From Hoeflea sp. (lineage in GTDB: Bacteria > Pseudomonadota > Alphaproteobacteria > Rhizobiales > Rhizobiaceae), in assembly GCF_002733955.1 (NCBI RefSeq), contig NZ_NVXQ01000032.1:1-52414 (forward strand): a stretch of DNA of 52,414 nucleotides, in the 5' to 3' direction. The position numbers were made by a program, and so were the translations under genes. A model generated the notes under the pieces. That model did no database searches, was not told where the DNA came from, and saw nothing but the letters and a program-made list of their open reading frames with translations. This document shows, in pieces, positions 7,779 to 15,993 of the stretch; position 1 is the stretch's first letter; each line of letters starts with the position of its first letter.

Positions 7779-7879
7779 CTTCTGGCTCTGATGGCCGGCT
7801 TTTGGAGAGGGTGTCTTACATCGCCCCTCAATGCTCGCCCCAGGCGTGCGATCCTGCACAACCGATCGTGCGCTCACGT

Positions 7880-9055
7880 TCACTCACCCGGTTTGAGAAC
7901 GACCTTTGTCCATTCATTCTGATTGTCATGGAAGTTCTTGTAGCCTTCCGGCCCCTTTTCCAGCGGCAGGCGGTGGCTGATCAGGAACGTCGTGTCGATC
8001 TGACCTTCACCGATCTTGTGCAGCAGATCTTTCGTATAGCGCTGCACATGGGTTTGCCCGGTCCTGATCTGCAGGCCTTTCTCCATCATCGCCCCGAGTG
8101 GGAACTTGTCGAGAAATCCGCCGTAAACGCCCGGAATGGAGACGCGTCCACCCTTGCGCACGGCCATGATGGCTTCGCGCAGCGCATGGGCCCGGTCGGC
8201 CCCGACGCCGACTTTCTGCTTCGCCTTGTCGAGCAGCGAGTCGACTGCAAAACCGTGGGACTCCATGCCCACTGCATCGATCACGGCGTCAGGACCCAGG
8301 CCTCCGGACATCTCCATCAACGCCTCGCTGACGCGGGTCGCTTCGAAGTTGATGGTTCTGGCACCCAGGTTAGCGGCCAGTTCAAGCCTGTGGGGATGAT
8401 GATCGATGCCGATAACCTGCTCAGCGCCCATGATCAGCGCACTCTGGATGGCAAACAGCCCGACCGGCCCGCAGCCCCACACGGCCACCGTGTCTCCCGG
8501 TTCGATCGCCGCGTTGTCGGCGGCCATCCATCCGGTCGGCAGGATGTCGGAGAGAAACAGCACTTTTTCGTCTTTAAGGCCATCTGGAACGACAATCGGT
8601 CCGACATCCGAGTAGGGCACCCGCACATATTCCGCCTGTCCGCCGGGGTAACCGCCGGTGAGGTGGGAATAGCCGAACAGTCCGCTTACGGCATGGCCGT
8701 AGAGTTTTTCGGAGAGGTCCTGCTTGTCGACGGGGTTGGAGTTGTCGCAAGCCGAATATTGCTGTTTTTCGCAGAAAAAGCAGCTGCCGCAGGAAATGGT
8801 GAACGGAACCACCACGCGCTGGCCCTTTTTCAGCGTGCTTTTCGGTCCGGTGTCGACCACCTCGCCCATGAATTCATGGCCCAGAATGTCTCCGGCCAGC
8901 ATGCCGGGAATGACTCCGTCGTAAAGGTGCAGATCCGAACCGCAGATAGCGGTTGAGGTGACCTTGATAATGGCATCGCGCGGATTGACGATTTCCGGAT
9001 CGGGCATCGTGTCAACGCGAACGTCATGAGTGCCGTGCCAGGTGAGTGCGCGCAT
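7880..9055 (-). CDS. Zinc-dependent alcohol dehydrogenase (formaldehyde/threonine dehydrogenase-like)
   Basis: This medium-chain NAD(P)-dependent dehydrogenase (391 aa) has the catalytic zinc ligands in [13 protein letters not shown] and GHEFMGEV. The structural zinc loop carries four Cys ([16 protein letters not shown]), and the Rossmann motif is GCGPVGL, about residue 190. The [12 protein letters not shown] segment is typical of the formaldehyde-dehydrogenase-like subgroup often annotated as glutathione-independent or Tdh-like. The true substrate is not visible. GAGGAG 7 bases upstream supports ATG 9055. It starts 10 bases after the stop of the SRPBCC gene, so the two are co-transcribed from the EcfG-type promoter at 9865-9889. 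A stress-linked detoxification role is an inference. Confidence 0.87.
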   Translation of the reverse strand: MRALTWHGTHDVRVDTMPDPEIVNPRDAIIKVTSTAICGSDLHLYDGVIPGMLAGDILGHEFMGEVVDTGPKSTLKKGQRVVVPFTISCGSCFFCEKQQYSACDNSNPVDKQDLSEKLYGHAVSGLFGYSHLTGGYPGGQAEYVRVPYSDVGPIVVPDGLKDEKVLFLSDILPTGWMAADNAAIEPGDTVAVWGCGPVGLFAIQSALIMGAEQVIGIDHHPHRLELAANLGARTINFEATRVSEALMEMSGGLGPDAVIDAVGMESHGFAVDSLLDKAKQKVGVGADRAHALREAIMAVRKGGRVSIPGVYGGFLDKFPLGAMMEKGLQIRTGQTHVQRYTKDLLHKIGEGQIDTTFLISHRLPLEKGPEGYKNFHDNQNEWTKVVLKPGE

Positions 9056-9065
9056 GTTGATCTCC

Positions 9066-9770
9066 TCAGGCTGATTGACGTTGCGGATTGGAAGTGGTGA
9101 TTTCGCCGGTCTCCATGAGCATCTTGAACCGCTTGAGCTCACGTCTGCCCTGGATTTCAGGTTCCCGCTGGAACAGTTTGGCGATCAGCCTGCCGAGTTC
9201 TCCCATCGGCGGCTTGTAGGCGACAATTGCGGTGACGACGGTGCCGCGACCGGGCGCGTCGGAAAAGGTAATGCGTCCTTCGGTGTCGATGTCGGAGCCA
9301 GGTACGCTGCGCCAAGCGATCAGCTTGCCGTCGCGCTCCTCGACGATTTTCGTCTCGACATCGACCTCGCGACCCAGTGGTGCAGCGATTGTCCAGACCG
9401 AGGTCTTGTCGTCCTTGAGTTCGACCTTCTTTATGTTTTCCATGAATGCGGGGAGATTCTGAAAATCTCTCCAGAAGGCGAACAGGTCTTTCCTGCGCCG
9501 ATTGATGGTCACCGAGCGGCCCGAAACCGTGTAATCCCCGAACCAGGGACCTCTGCGTGCGGTTCGCCCCGGAGCGCTGTCCGAAGGTGGGTTGCTGCTG
9601 CTCATCAGCCGGGCTGCCATGTAAGTGACCGCTCCGACGGCGAGACCGATGCCCACTGCGCCAATCAAGGTCTCCGGTCTGCGGCTGCGGGATCTGATTC
9701 CTCGGACGTCGGGGAGATAATGGTCAAACGAGTTTTGAGCTTGCCGCATCCAATCGCCATTCCTCGGCAT
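9066..9770 (-). CDS. SRPBCC (polyketide cyclase/dehydrase-like) protein with membrane anchor
   Basis: The 234-residue protein has a short polar N-terminus and one hydrophobic segment (about residues 35-55, [19 protein letters not shown]). A START/SRPBCC fold follows (about 85-215): [34 protein letters not shown]-like strands, [15 protein letters not shown] and the [14 protein letters not shown] strand. This matches cyclase/dehydrase (COG5637-like) proteins that are often paired with zinc alcohol dehydrogenases and stress genes. The ligand is unknown. ATG 9770 is preferred over upstream frame codons because GGAAAGGA is well spaced. It is the first gene of a two-gene operon behind an EcfG-type promoter. 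Confidence 0.78.
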   Translation of the reverse strand: MPRNGDWMRQAQNSFDHYLPDVRGIRSRSRRPETLIGAVGIGLAVGAVTYMAARLMSSSNPPSDSAPGRTARRGPWFGDYTVSGRSVTINRRRKDLFAFWRDFQNLPAFMENIKKVELKDDKTSVWTIAAPLGREVDVETKIVEERDGKLIAWRSVPGSDIDTEGRITFSDAPGRGTVVTAIVAYKPPMGELGRLIAKLFQREPEIQGRRELKRFKMLMETGEITTSNPQRQSA

Positions 9771-9864
9771 TTCGGTTTCCTTTCCCTGTCTTGCGCGAAC
9801 CAGAAATTCCCTTTCGGCTCGCGGCCCTTTCGGATGCCCGGTTCCGGGACACGTCCTAGCGGCC

Positions 9865-9889
9865 AACTCCGGGTAGAGCTGATTGTTCC
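9865..9889 (-). promoter_or_regulatory. EcfG-type promoter for SRPBCC-alcohol dehydrogenase operon
   Basis: On the minus strand, GGAAC (9885-9889) and GTT (9865-9867) are separated by exactly 17 bases, 95 bases upstream of the ATG at 9770. It is back-to-back with the plus-strand site at 9922-9946. Confidence 0.65.
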
Positions 9890-9921
9890 TTCCACGGTGC
9901 AAATTATCGCGGACCCTGAGC

Positions 9922-9946
9922 GGAACCTTGTCGGCCATTCTTTGTT
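9922..9946 (+). promoter_or_regulatory. EcfG-type promoter before 9990 gene and stress SDR
   Basis: GGAAC (9922-9926) and GTT (9944-9946) are separated by exactly 17 bases, 44 bases before the ATG at 9990. With 9865-9889 it forms a divergent pair of general-stress promoters. Confidence 0.65.
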
Positions 9947-9989
9947 GGATGTTCGTATGGACTAGTTATCGCGCCAGGGAGAAGAGCCC

Positions 9990-10283
9990 ATGTCAGCAGA
10001 GCACCCACACCCAACCCACACAGCCGAGCAGCGGTTGCGGGCTGATATCGACAACGGTCGAACGGGGGACAAGGTCGATGCGTCCGATCCTGCGACTGTC
10101 CCGCTTGGGACAGACGCCGAAGCTGGGGGCGCCCCGACGGGTTCCAAAGCCGCGTCGAGCGCCCGTCAGGCCGAGCTCGACGGACCGGAGACCCCGCGTG
10201 GCCGCGACTGGAAATACCTGCTGATCTTTCCCGGTGTCGTGGTGCTGATTGCCGCCCTTCTGGCATTTGTGGTGCTGGGCTGA
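9990..10283 (+). CDS. Small tail-anchored protein (97 aa)
   Basis: No named family is recognised. The first 75 residues are polar and probably disordered (Ala, Asp, Gly, Thr, Pro-rich). The last 22 (about 75-97) form a hydrophobic segment after RGRDWKY, so the protein should be C-terminally anchored in the membrane with the soluble part in the cytoplasm. A GGGAGAAG ribosome binding site precedes the ATG. The gene lies 55 bases upstream of the SDR at 10338 and both are downstream of the EcfG-type promoter at 9922, so they are probably one transcript. Confidence 0.65.
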   Translation: MSAEHPHPTHTAEQRLRADIDNGRTGDKVDASDPATVPLGTDAEAGGAPTGSKAASSARQAELDGPETPRGRDWKYLLIFPGVVVLIAALLAFVVLG

Positions 10284-10337
10284 GCCGAGGCACCCGTCGC
10301 AATCGCGTGACATGAAGAAACTGGAAAGGAGTAAACC

Positions 10338-11210
10338 ATGCTCGAAGATCCAAGAACACGTTACCCACAGCCGCCTCAGCCGAACCAGGAGCAACCGATG
10401 CCTGGTGATACCGACGAGATGCGGCCTTATCCCGACCACGGCGAACACAGCTACAAGGGCAGCGGCAAGCTGGAAGGTTGTGCGGCCATCATCACCGGTG
10501 CCGATTCAGGGATCGGGCGCGCTGTTGCCATAGCCTATGCCAGGGAAGGCGCCGATGTCCTGATTGCTTATTACAACGAGGACGACGATGCGGAAGAGAC
10601 CCGCAAATGGGTCGAAAAGGCCGGAAGGCGCTGCGTGCTGATGCGCGGCGACATCAAGGAGGAAGCGCACTGCCAGTCCATCATCGAGACCGCGATCGAC
10701 GAGTTCGGCCGGCTCGACGTGCTGGTCAACAATGCTGCCCATCAGGCCGTCTTCGAGAAACTCGAAGACATCACCGCGGAAGAATGGAACGTCACCCTGG
10801 CCACCAATCTCTCGGCCATGTTCTTCCTGTGCAAGGCGGCGGTGCCGCATATGAAGCCCGGCAGCTCGATCATCAATACCTCTTCGATCAATGCCACCGA
10901 CCCGAGTCCCGGTCTCCTCGCCTATGCGATGACCAAGGGAGCCATTGCCAATTTCTCAGCCGGTCTTTCCGGTCTGCTGGCAGATGAGGGCATCCGGGTC
11001 AATTCGGTCGCGCCCGGGCCGATATGGACGCCGCTTATTCCGTCAACGATGCCGGATGAGAAGGTGAAGAACTTTGGCAAGTCGACGCCGATTGGCCGGG
11101 CGGGCCAGCCAGCAGAGCTGGCGCCGGCCTATGTCTATCTCGCCTCGGATGACGCGAGCTATGTGACAGGGGCCGTGATACCCGTCACCGGTGGCCGGAC
11201 GATGCTTTGA
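10338..11210 (+). CDS. Stress-type short-chain dehydrogenase/reductase (YhdG/GSP39-like)
   Basis: This 290-residue SDR has an N-terminal extension of about 45 residues rich in Pro and Gln before the Rossmann fold, as in general stress protein 39 / glucose-ribitol dehydrogenase-like SDRs. The cofactor motif is GADSGIGRA (about 54-62), the NNAA motif is present, and the catalytic Tyr-Lys pair is in YAMTK with upstream Ser in SSIN. The C-terminal PVTGGRTML is conserved. The substrate is unknown; an NAD(P)-dependent oxidoreductase is certain. A strong GGAAAGGAG site precedes ATG 10338. Placement behind an EcfG-type promoter agrees with members of this subgroup that belong to general-stress regulons. 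Confidence 0.88.
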   Translation: MLEDPRTRYPQPPQPNQEQPMPGDTDEMRPYPDHGEHSYKGSGKLEGCAAIITGADSGIGRAVAIAYAREGADVLIAYYNEDDDAEETRKWVEKAGRRCVLMRGDIKEEAHCQSIIETAIDEFGRLDVLVNNAAHQAVFEKLEDITAEEWNVTLATNLSAMFFLCKAAVPHMKPGSSIINTSSINATDPSPGLLAYAMTKGAIANFSAGLSGLLADEGIRVNSVAPGPIWTPLIPSTMPDEKVKNFGKSTPIGRAGQPAELAPAYVYLASDDASYVTGAVIPVTGGRTML

Positions 11211-11271
11211 GAAGCCCGCATGGCGTGGCTGCGAGCGGTATGCCGAGGTCATGCTATCCTGCCTGAGATGT

Positions 11272-11296
11272 GTCCGGGCCGCTCGGCGGCCCGGAC
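11272..11296. terminator. GC-rich stem-loop after the stress SDR
   Basis: A perfect 11-bp inverted repeat (GTCCGGGCCGC with its complement, 3-base loop TCG) lies 62 bases after the SDR stop. It has no U-run, so it may be a weak terminator or an RNA-stabilising hairpin. The rest of 11211-11413 shows no gene. Confidence 0.5.
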
Positions 11297-11413
11297 CGCC
11301 GCGCATGGGCTCAAGGGAGTGGCTGCCAGCCGCGGCCATGCTATCATCATCCTTTAGGTGATCCCGCAACCGGATCAGCTGCCCTACAGGGCCGGCGGCG
11401 CAAAACTCGCCGT

Positions 11414-11438
11414 GGAACAAACGGGCGGCTCGTTCGTT
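11414..11438 (+). promoter_or_regulatory. EcfG-type promoter before the oxidase cluster
   Basis: GGAAC (11414-11418) and GTT preceded by C (11436-11438; CGTT at 11435-11438) are separated by 17 bases to GTT, a full match including the C. Transcription would start near 11445, which argues against an ATG at 11443 as the first codon of the next gene and leaves a leader of about 64 bases before GTG 11509. Confidence 0.65.
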
Positions 11439-11508
11439 AGGCATGGGATTCTGTGTTCCGGGGAAGCAAGATGAAGCAGCCAAGCCACGACAGGCCGGTG
11501 ATGCTGCA

Positions 11509-12021
11509 GTGACGGAGTGGCTGGTTTCCACCGTTCCGCTGCTGAAGGCGCTGCATCTGTGTGCCCTCGGCATCTGGTGTGGAGGGCTGATTGCCTTGCC
11601 GCTGATGCTGGCGCGCCACGATTTCATTGTCTCTCGCGATGAATACCGGATCATCCGTCACCGCACGCACCTGACCTATACCATGATCGTTACACCCGCG
11701 GCGGTCATCGCCGTCGTTGCCGGAACCTGGCTCATCTTCCTGCGCCAGGTCTTTGTGCCGTGGCTATTTGCCAAGCTGGTCTTTGTTGCATTGCTTCTGG
11801 TGCTGCACGTGTGGATAGGCCACAGTATCGTGCGGATTGCCGAGGAGCCGGGGGATCACCAGCCGCCGAACCCCTATATCCCGATGGCCGGTGTCCTGGC
11901 GTGCGCGACCGCCATATTGCTGATCGTGCTGGGCAAGCCTGATCTCGACTGGGTCGTCATGCCCGAATGGTTGCGCATGCCGCGGGGCGGTCAGTTGCCC
12001 TTCGAAGTTCCAAGCCGGTAA
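11509..12021 (+). CDS. CopD/HemJ-like four-helix membrane protein
   Basis: The 170-residue protein has four predicted membrane helices with conserved histidines (LLKALHLCALGIWCGG about 12-27, HRTHLTYT about 54-61, LHVWIGHSIVR about 101-111). This resembles the CopD/HemJ/DUF2269 group of heme- or copper-associated membrane proteins. Its position at the head of a heme-copper oxidase cluster suggests a part in metal or heme delivery, or electron transfer; the exact function is open. The start is uncertain: GTG 11509 is chosen because it overlaps the TGA of a 13-codon ORF starting at ATG 11471 in another frame, which may couple translation. ATG 11443 is in frame but coincides with the predicted transcription start. 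The last 31 bases overlap the convergent DUF2231 gene. Confidence 0.7.
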   Translation: MTEWLVSTVPLLKALHLCALGIWCGGLIALPLMLARHDFIVSRDEYRIIRHRTHLTYTMIVTPAAVIAVVAGTWLIFLRQVFVPWLFAKLVFVALLLVLHVWIGHSIVRIAEEPGDHQPPNPYIPMAGVLACATAILLIVLGKPDLDWVVMPEWLRMPRGGQLPFEVPSR

Positions 12022-12506
12022 TCGAAGACGAGTTTGCCCCCATGCCACCCAGTGAAACCAACCACCAGAACACTGAGCATCGAGAGCAGGATGCCGTAGG
12101 GAAGAACAGCGCTTTCATAGCCAGACAGCCTGAATCCCCAGTTGGTGCCCAGGAGCGACAGCAGCGTCACCGCGATGATGAAATGGGTCCATGCAGCGGC
12201 CCGGACGCGGATGCCGGAGACCAGCAGCAGTTCGGCGGTTCCCGAGATGCCCGCCACTATACCGAGCAGAAATGCTGCGCCGATCGCCCACAGTGCGCCG
12301 CGCGCCCAGAACGGATCGCCGGTCCACCAGTAAAGGCTGTCGGCGAAAAGGGTGCAGCAGGTCAGGGCAATGGGAAACGCGACGCTCATGGCATGGATGG
12401 GGTGGCCAAGTATGGCAATCCGGGACTGGGTGTTGTCATAGCCGGGCTGCTCGGCCACGGGATCTGCGAATTTCTCGTCGTTGCCCTCGTATTTCTGCGT
12501 CGGCAT
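11991..12506 (-). CDS. DUF2231-type membrane protein
   Basis: The protein of 171 residues begins with about 30 polar residues, then has ILGHPIHAMSVAFPIALT, the hallmark of DUF2231 membrane proteins (GHPxHxxLV-type start), and four membrane helices ending at about residue 160. Histidines in helix 1 (GHPIH), helix 3 (WTHF) and the C-terminal WHGG suggest heme or metal binding, but the family's function is not established. GAGGAG is well placed upstream of ATG 12506. It runs against the oxidase genes: its 3' end overlaps the CopD-like gene and its start abuts the subunit II gene, so it is nested in the cluster in reverse orientation. Confidence 0.78.
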   Translation of the reverse strand: MPTQKYEGNDEKFADPVAEQPGYDNTQSRIAILGHPIHAMSVAFPIALTCCTLFADSLYWWTGDPFWARGALWAIGAAFLLGIVAGISGTAELLLVSGIRVRAAAWTHFIIAVTLLSLLGTNWGFRLSGYESAVLPYGILLSMLSVLVVGFTGWHGGKLVFDYRLGTSKGN

Positions 12507-12533
12507 GGCGCCCGTCTCCTCAAACCGTTTGTC

Positions 12534-13190
12534 GTGAGCATAACGCTTGGAACCCTTTCGGGTTGCACCGGAGAGCTATCGACGCTCGATCCGGCGGGGC
12601 CGGCCGCGCGATCGATCGCCACGCTATGGTGGGGCATGTTTATCACATTCACCGCGATATTCGTGTTTGTGATGGCGCTGCTGGCGCTTTCTTTCCGTCC
12701 CGTTGGCAACGGTGTCTCTCAGGCTTCAGGTGAAAGATTGTGGATCATCGGACTGGGCCTGATCTTTCCGGCGGTCATTCTGCTCTGCCTGCTCGCCTAC
12801 GGCTTGTGGATCGGCGAGCGACTTCTGCCGCGCAGCGACGCTGACGTGACAAGAATAGAGGCTGAGGCACGCAGATGGTCGTGGCGCTTTTCCTACGAGA
12901 ACGATCCCCGGCGGAGCACGGAGAATGTCCTTCATATACCCGCCGGGCGTCCTGTCGACATCGAAATCACCACGGCCGATGTGATCCACAGTTTCTGGGT
13001 GCCGCGGCTGGCCGGCAAGCTCGACGCGATCCCGGGCCATGTCAACGTGCTCAGGATCGAAGCTGACGCGCCGGGCACCTATACCGGTTTGAGCGCGGAA
13101 TTCAGCGGCCACGGGTATGACAACCACAGCTTCGCCGTCATCGCGCATGGGCCCGAAGACTGGCAGAAATTCCTGGAGGGGGAACAATGA
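12534..13190 (+). CDS. Heme-copper oxidase subunit II lacking the CuA site (quinol-oxidase-like)
   Basis: The order is signal/lipobox (ITLGTLSGC, Cys about residue 10), two membrane helices (about 30-55 and 70-95), then the cupredoxin domain with WSWRFSYEND, HIPAGRPVDIEITTADVIHS, FWVPRLAGKLDAIPG. In cytochrome c oxidases the next segment carries CuA as CxxxCxxxHxxM. Here it reads LSAEFSGHGYDNH, with both Cys replaced by Ser and the His and Met positions changed. This matches the CyoA pattern (SAxxSGxGF), so electrons probably enter from quinol rather than cytochrome c. The start is uncertain: GTG 12534 is the last candidate before the lipobox. An upstream CTG would give a longer, more basic signal n-region. 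The stop overlaps the subunit I start by 4 bases. Confidence 0.85.
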   Translation: MSITLGTLSGCTGELSTLDPAGPAARSIATLWWGMFITFTAIFVFVMALLALSFRPVGNGVSQASGERLWIIGLGLIFPAVILLCLLAYGLWIGERLLPRSDADVTRIEAEARRWSWRFSYENDPRRSTENVLHIPAGRPVDIEITTADVIHSFWVPRLAGKLDAIPGHVNVLRIEADAPGTYTGLSAEFSGHGYDNHSFAVIAHGPEDWQKFLEGEQ

Positions 13191-15670
13191 ACGCACTGGC
13201 GCGCCATCGCAGGCTGACGGCGATCTGGTCTTCCGAACCGGGCTGGAAAGGCTGGTTGTCGACCGTCAACCATAGCGATGTCGGACGCATGTTCATCGTC
13301 ACGGCATCCTTCCATTTCCTGGTTGGCGGCATTCTCGCCATGTTGATCCGGGCGCAACTGGCAACCCCCAATTCGGCGTTTGCCGGACCGGAAATCTACA
13401 GCCAGCTCTTCACCATGCACGGGACCATCATGATGTTCCTGTTCGCCATTCCGATGATCGAGGGTCTGGCGATCTACCTGCTGCCCAAGATGCTGGGCAC
13501 GCGCGATCTCGCCTATCCGCGGCTCACCGCCTATGGCTACTGGTGCTATTTCTTCGGCGGCGCAATGCTGCTGATCTCGCTCGTTTTTGGGATCGCGCCC
13601 GATGGCGGCTGGTTCATGTACCCGCCGCTGACCGGCCGGATCCATTCGCCCGGCATCAACACGGATTTCTGGCTGATCGGCATCACCTTCGTGGAAATAT
13701 CAGCGATCTGCGCGGCGGTGGAGTTCACGGTCTCGATCTTGAAATATCGTGCGCCGGGCATGACGCTGGGCAAGATGCCGGTGTTCGCCTGGTACATGCT
13801 GGTGGTGTCGCTGATGATCCTAACCGGGTTTCCCCCGTTGATCCTCGGGTCAATCCTGCTGGAGCTGGAACGGGCCTTCGCACTGCCGTTCTTTCAGGTG
13901 GAACTGGGCGGCGACAGCCTGTTGTGGCAGCATCTTTTCTGGTTGTTCGGCCATCCAGAGGTCTACATCATCTTTCTGCCCGCTGCCGGGATGGTGTCCA
14001 CCATCCTGCCGGTGATGGCGTCGACCACGCTGCTTGGTTACAGGTGGGTGGTGGCGGCCGCGGTGGCGCTGGCGATCCTGAGCTTCGGGTTGTGGGTGCA
14101 TCACATGTTCACGACCGGCATCCCGCATATGGGGCTCGCCTTCTTCTCCGCCGCCTCGACGCTGGTCGCGGTGCCGACGGCGGTTCAGGTCTTCGCCTGG
14201 ATCGGAACAATGTGGAAAGGCACGCCCCAGCTGCGACTGCCGATGCTGCACATTCTCGGCTTCTTCATCACCTTCGTCATCGGCGGGCTGACCGGCGTGA
14301 TGGTGGCGGTGGTGCCTTTCGACTGGCAGGTGCATGACACCGCCTTTGTCACCGCGCATCTGCATTACGTTCTGTTTGGCGGTTTCGTGTTTCCGGTGTT
14401 GGCCGGAATCTACTACTGGTTGCCGCTGGTGACCGGAAACAGGCGCTTTTTCCGCCTCGGTAAAGTGGCGTTCGCGCTGATCTTTGCCGGCTTTCACGTT
14501 ACCTTCCTCGCCATGCACTGGGTCGGCCTGATGGGCCAACGGCGACGCATATCCACCTATGCGCCAGAGGACGGCTGGACCGCCATCAACCTGATCTCCT
14601 CGGTCGGCGGCTTCGTGCTGGCCTTCGGGCTGGCCGTCGTGCTGATCGAAGTGGTGCTCAGCTTCGTCGTGCGGCATCGCGCCCCACGCAATCCCTGGGG
14701 CTCGGGGATGTTGGAATGGGCAATTCCGCGGCCGTCCGCAGCCTATAATTTCGCTAGTCTGCCACGGGTGAATTCACGCGACCCGCTGTGGGATGACCAA
14801 AACCTACCGGTGCGGATCGCACGCGGCGAGGGCTATCTGGGCGATCCGGCAAGCGGGCGGCGCGAGACGCTGATGATCGACAGTGCAACGGCGGAGCCCG
14901 AGCAGCTGGTCATCTATCCCGCCAACACCCGCCTGCCGATCGTCCTGGCGGCGGTCACCGGCCTTTTCTTCCTGTCGCTTCTTCTCAAGATCTACCTGAT
15001 CACGCCGCTCGCCATTGCCGGGGTGGTTGCACTGGGATGGCGCTGGGTCTGGCGACTGGGTTCAAAACAAGATCTTGGAGACCAGCCCATCGGGCATGGT
15101 GTGGCCGTTCCGACCATTGCCGAAGTCAGCCGGCCGCCGGGCTGGTGGGGCTCGGTGTTCCTGCTTGTGGCCAATGCGACGCTCTTCGGCTCGCTGCTTT
15201 TCGGCTATGCGTTTCTCTGGACCATTGCCCCGGGCTGGCCGCCACCGGCGTTCATCGCACCATCGCTGCCGACCATGCTCGCCGCAGCGGTCGGCGCGGC
15301 CCTCGCGGTTGCCGGCGTGGCCATTGCGGTCCGCACCAACCGAAACGGCGGCACGCCGGTTTCGGGGCTGCTGGCAGCGGTTGCCGGCGCTCTCGGGCTT
15401 GTCGCCGTGTTTGCAATGATGCTGTGGAGCGCGCCACCGGCAGCCGGGCACGCCTACAACGCCACGGTCATGGTGTTGGGGTCCTACGGGCTGGTCCATG
15501 CGGCGCTGGCAAGTCTCATGCTGATCTTTCTGCTGGCCAGGCACCGGGCCGGTTACATGTCGCAGCGGCGGCGGGGGGAGCTGGCGATCGTGAAAGTTTG
15601 GACGATGTATCTGGCCGGTGTGACAGGTCTGGTCGTGCCGGCGGTCTATCTGCCGGGGCTGGTGACATGA
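13187..15670 (+). CDS. Fused heme-copper oxidase subunits I and III
   Basis: An 827-residue proton-pumping oxidase core. Residues about 1-540 are subunit I: the low-spin heme ligand in FTMHGTIMMF, CuB ligands and the Tyr of the His-Tyr crosslink in WLFGHPEVYIIFLP, the His pair in WVHHMFTTG, and the high- and low-spin heme ligands in HDTAFVTAHLHYVLFGG. After a linker (about 545-600), residues 600-827 form a subunit III-like domain with about six helices (SRPPGWWGSVFLLV onward). Such I/III fusions occur in aa3/caa3- and bo3-related oxidases. It catalyses oxygen reduction to water at the inner membrane. The usual Glu of subunit III is not evident near WWGSVFLLVANATLFG, so the III domain is divergent. 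Confidence 0.93.
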   Translation: MNALARHRRLTAIWSSEPGWKGWLSTVNHSDVGRMFIVTASFHFLVGGILAMLIRAQLATPNSAFAGPEIYSQLFTMHGTIMMFLFAIPMIEGLAIYLLPKMLGTRDLAYPRLTAYGYWCYFFGGAMLLISLVFGIAPDGGWFMYPPLTGRIHSPGINTDFWLIGITFVEISAICAAVEFTVSILKYRAPGMTLGKMPVFAWYMLVVSLMILTGFPPLILGSILLELERAFALPFFQVELGGDSLLWQHLFWLFGHPEVYIIFLPAAGMVSTILPVMASTTLLGYRWVVAAAVALAILSFGLWVHHMFTTGIPHMGLAFFSAASTLVAVPTAVQVFAWIGTMWKGTPQLRLPMLHILGFFITFVIGGLTGVMVAVVPFDWQVHDTAFVTAHLHYVLFGGFVFPVLAGIYYWLPLVTGNRRFFRLGKVAFALIFAGFHVTFLAMHWVGLMGQRRRISTYAPEDGWTAINLISSVGGFVLAFGLAVVLIEVVLSFVVRHRAPRNPWGSGMLEWAIPRPSAAYNFASLPRVNSRDPLWDDQNLPVRIARGEGYLGDPASGRRETLMIDSATAEPEQLVIYPANTRLPIVLAAVTGLFFLSLLLKIYLITPLAIAGVVALGWRWVWRLGSKQDLGDQPIGHGVAVPTIAEVSRPPGWWGSVFLLVANATLFGSLLFGYAFLWTIAPGWPPPAFIAPSLPTMLAAAVGAALAVAGVAIAVRTNRNGGTPVSGLLAAVAGALGLVAVFAMMLWSAPPAAGHAYNATVMVLGSYGLVHAALASLMLIFLLARHRAGYMSQRRRGELAIVKVWTMYLAGVTGLVVPAVYLPGLVT

Positions 15671-15993
15671 AGGATCTGCTACGGATTCTTGTCTCGCCGG
15701 TGGTCTGGCTTGCCTCGTTCAGCGCTATCTACGCGCTGCACGGGCTCATCTGCCAGCTTGATCCCGGCGCGTCGGAACCCTTCGGCGTGTCCTTGAGCCG
15801 CATCACGCTGATCGCGGCGTTCGTGTTGGCCGTGCTTGTCCAGGCGGGGCTTCTGGCACTGCTTTATTCGCTGCGGTTTGGTGCGGCTCCCGGCTTTGCG
15901 CGCAGCGTCAGCCGCATGAGCGGCTGGGTGGGGCTGGTGGCAACACTCTGGACGCTGTTTCCCACGCTGGCTGTGTCCTCATGCGGGTGGTGA
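15667..15993 (+). CDS. Small membrane protein of the oxidase cluster (108 aa)
   Basis: No named family is recognised. Three membrane helices are predicted (about residues 8-30, 42-65 and 80-105) with the segment YALHGLICQ in the first. The ATG overlaps the stop of the subunit I/III gene (ATGA), and its own stop overlaps the next gene by 13 bases, so translation is coupled within the oxidase operon. It could be an accessory or subunit IV-like component of the oxidase; similar small membrane proteins occur in caa3-type clusters. This role is inferred from position only. Confidence 0.7.
   Translation: MKDLLRILVSPVVWLASFSAIYALHGLICQLDPGASEPFGVSLSRITLIAAFVLAVLVQAGLLALLYSLRFGAAPGFARSVSRMSGWVGLVATLWTLFPTLAVSSCGW

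Noticed and set aside
11443-11508. N-terminal extension of the CopD-like protein from ATG 11443
   Set aside because: The predicted transcription start lies at about 11445 and the extension is polar with no membrane or signal feature; GTG 11509 gives a family-like start.
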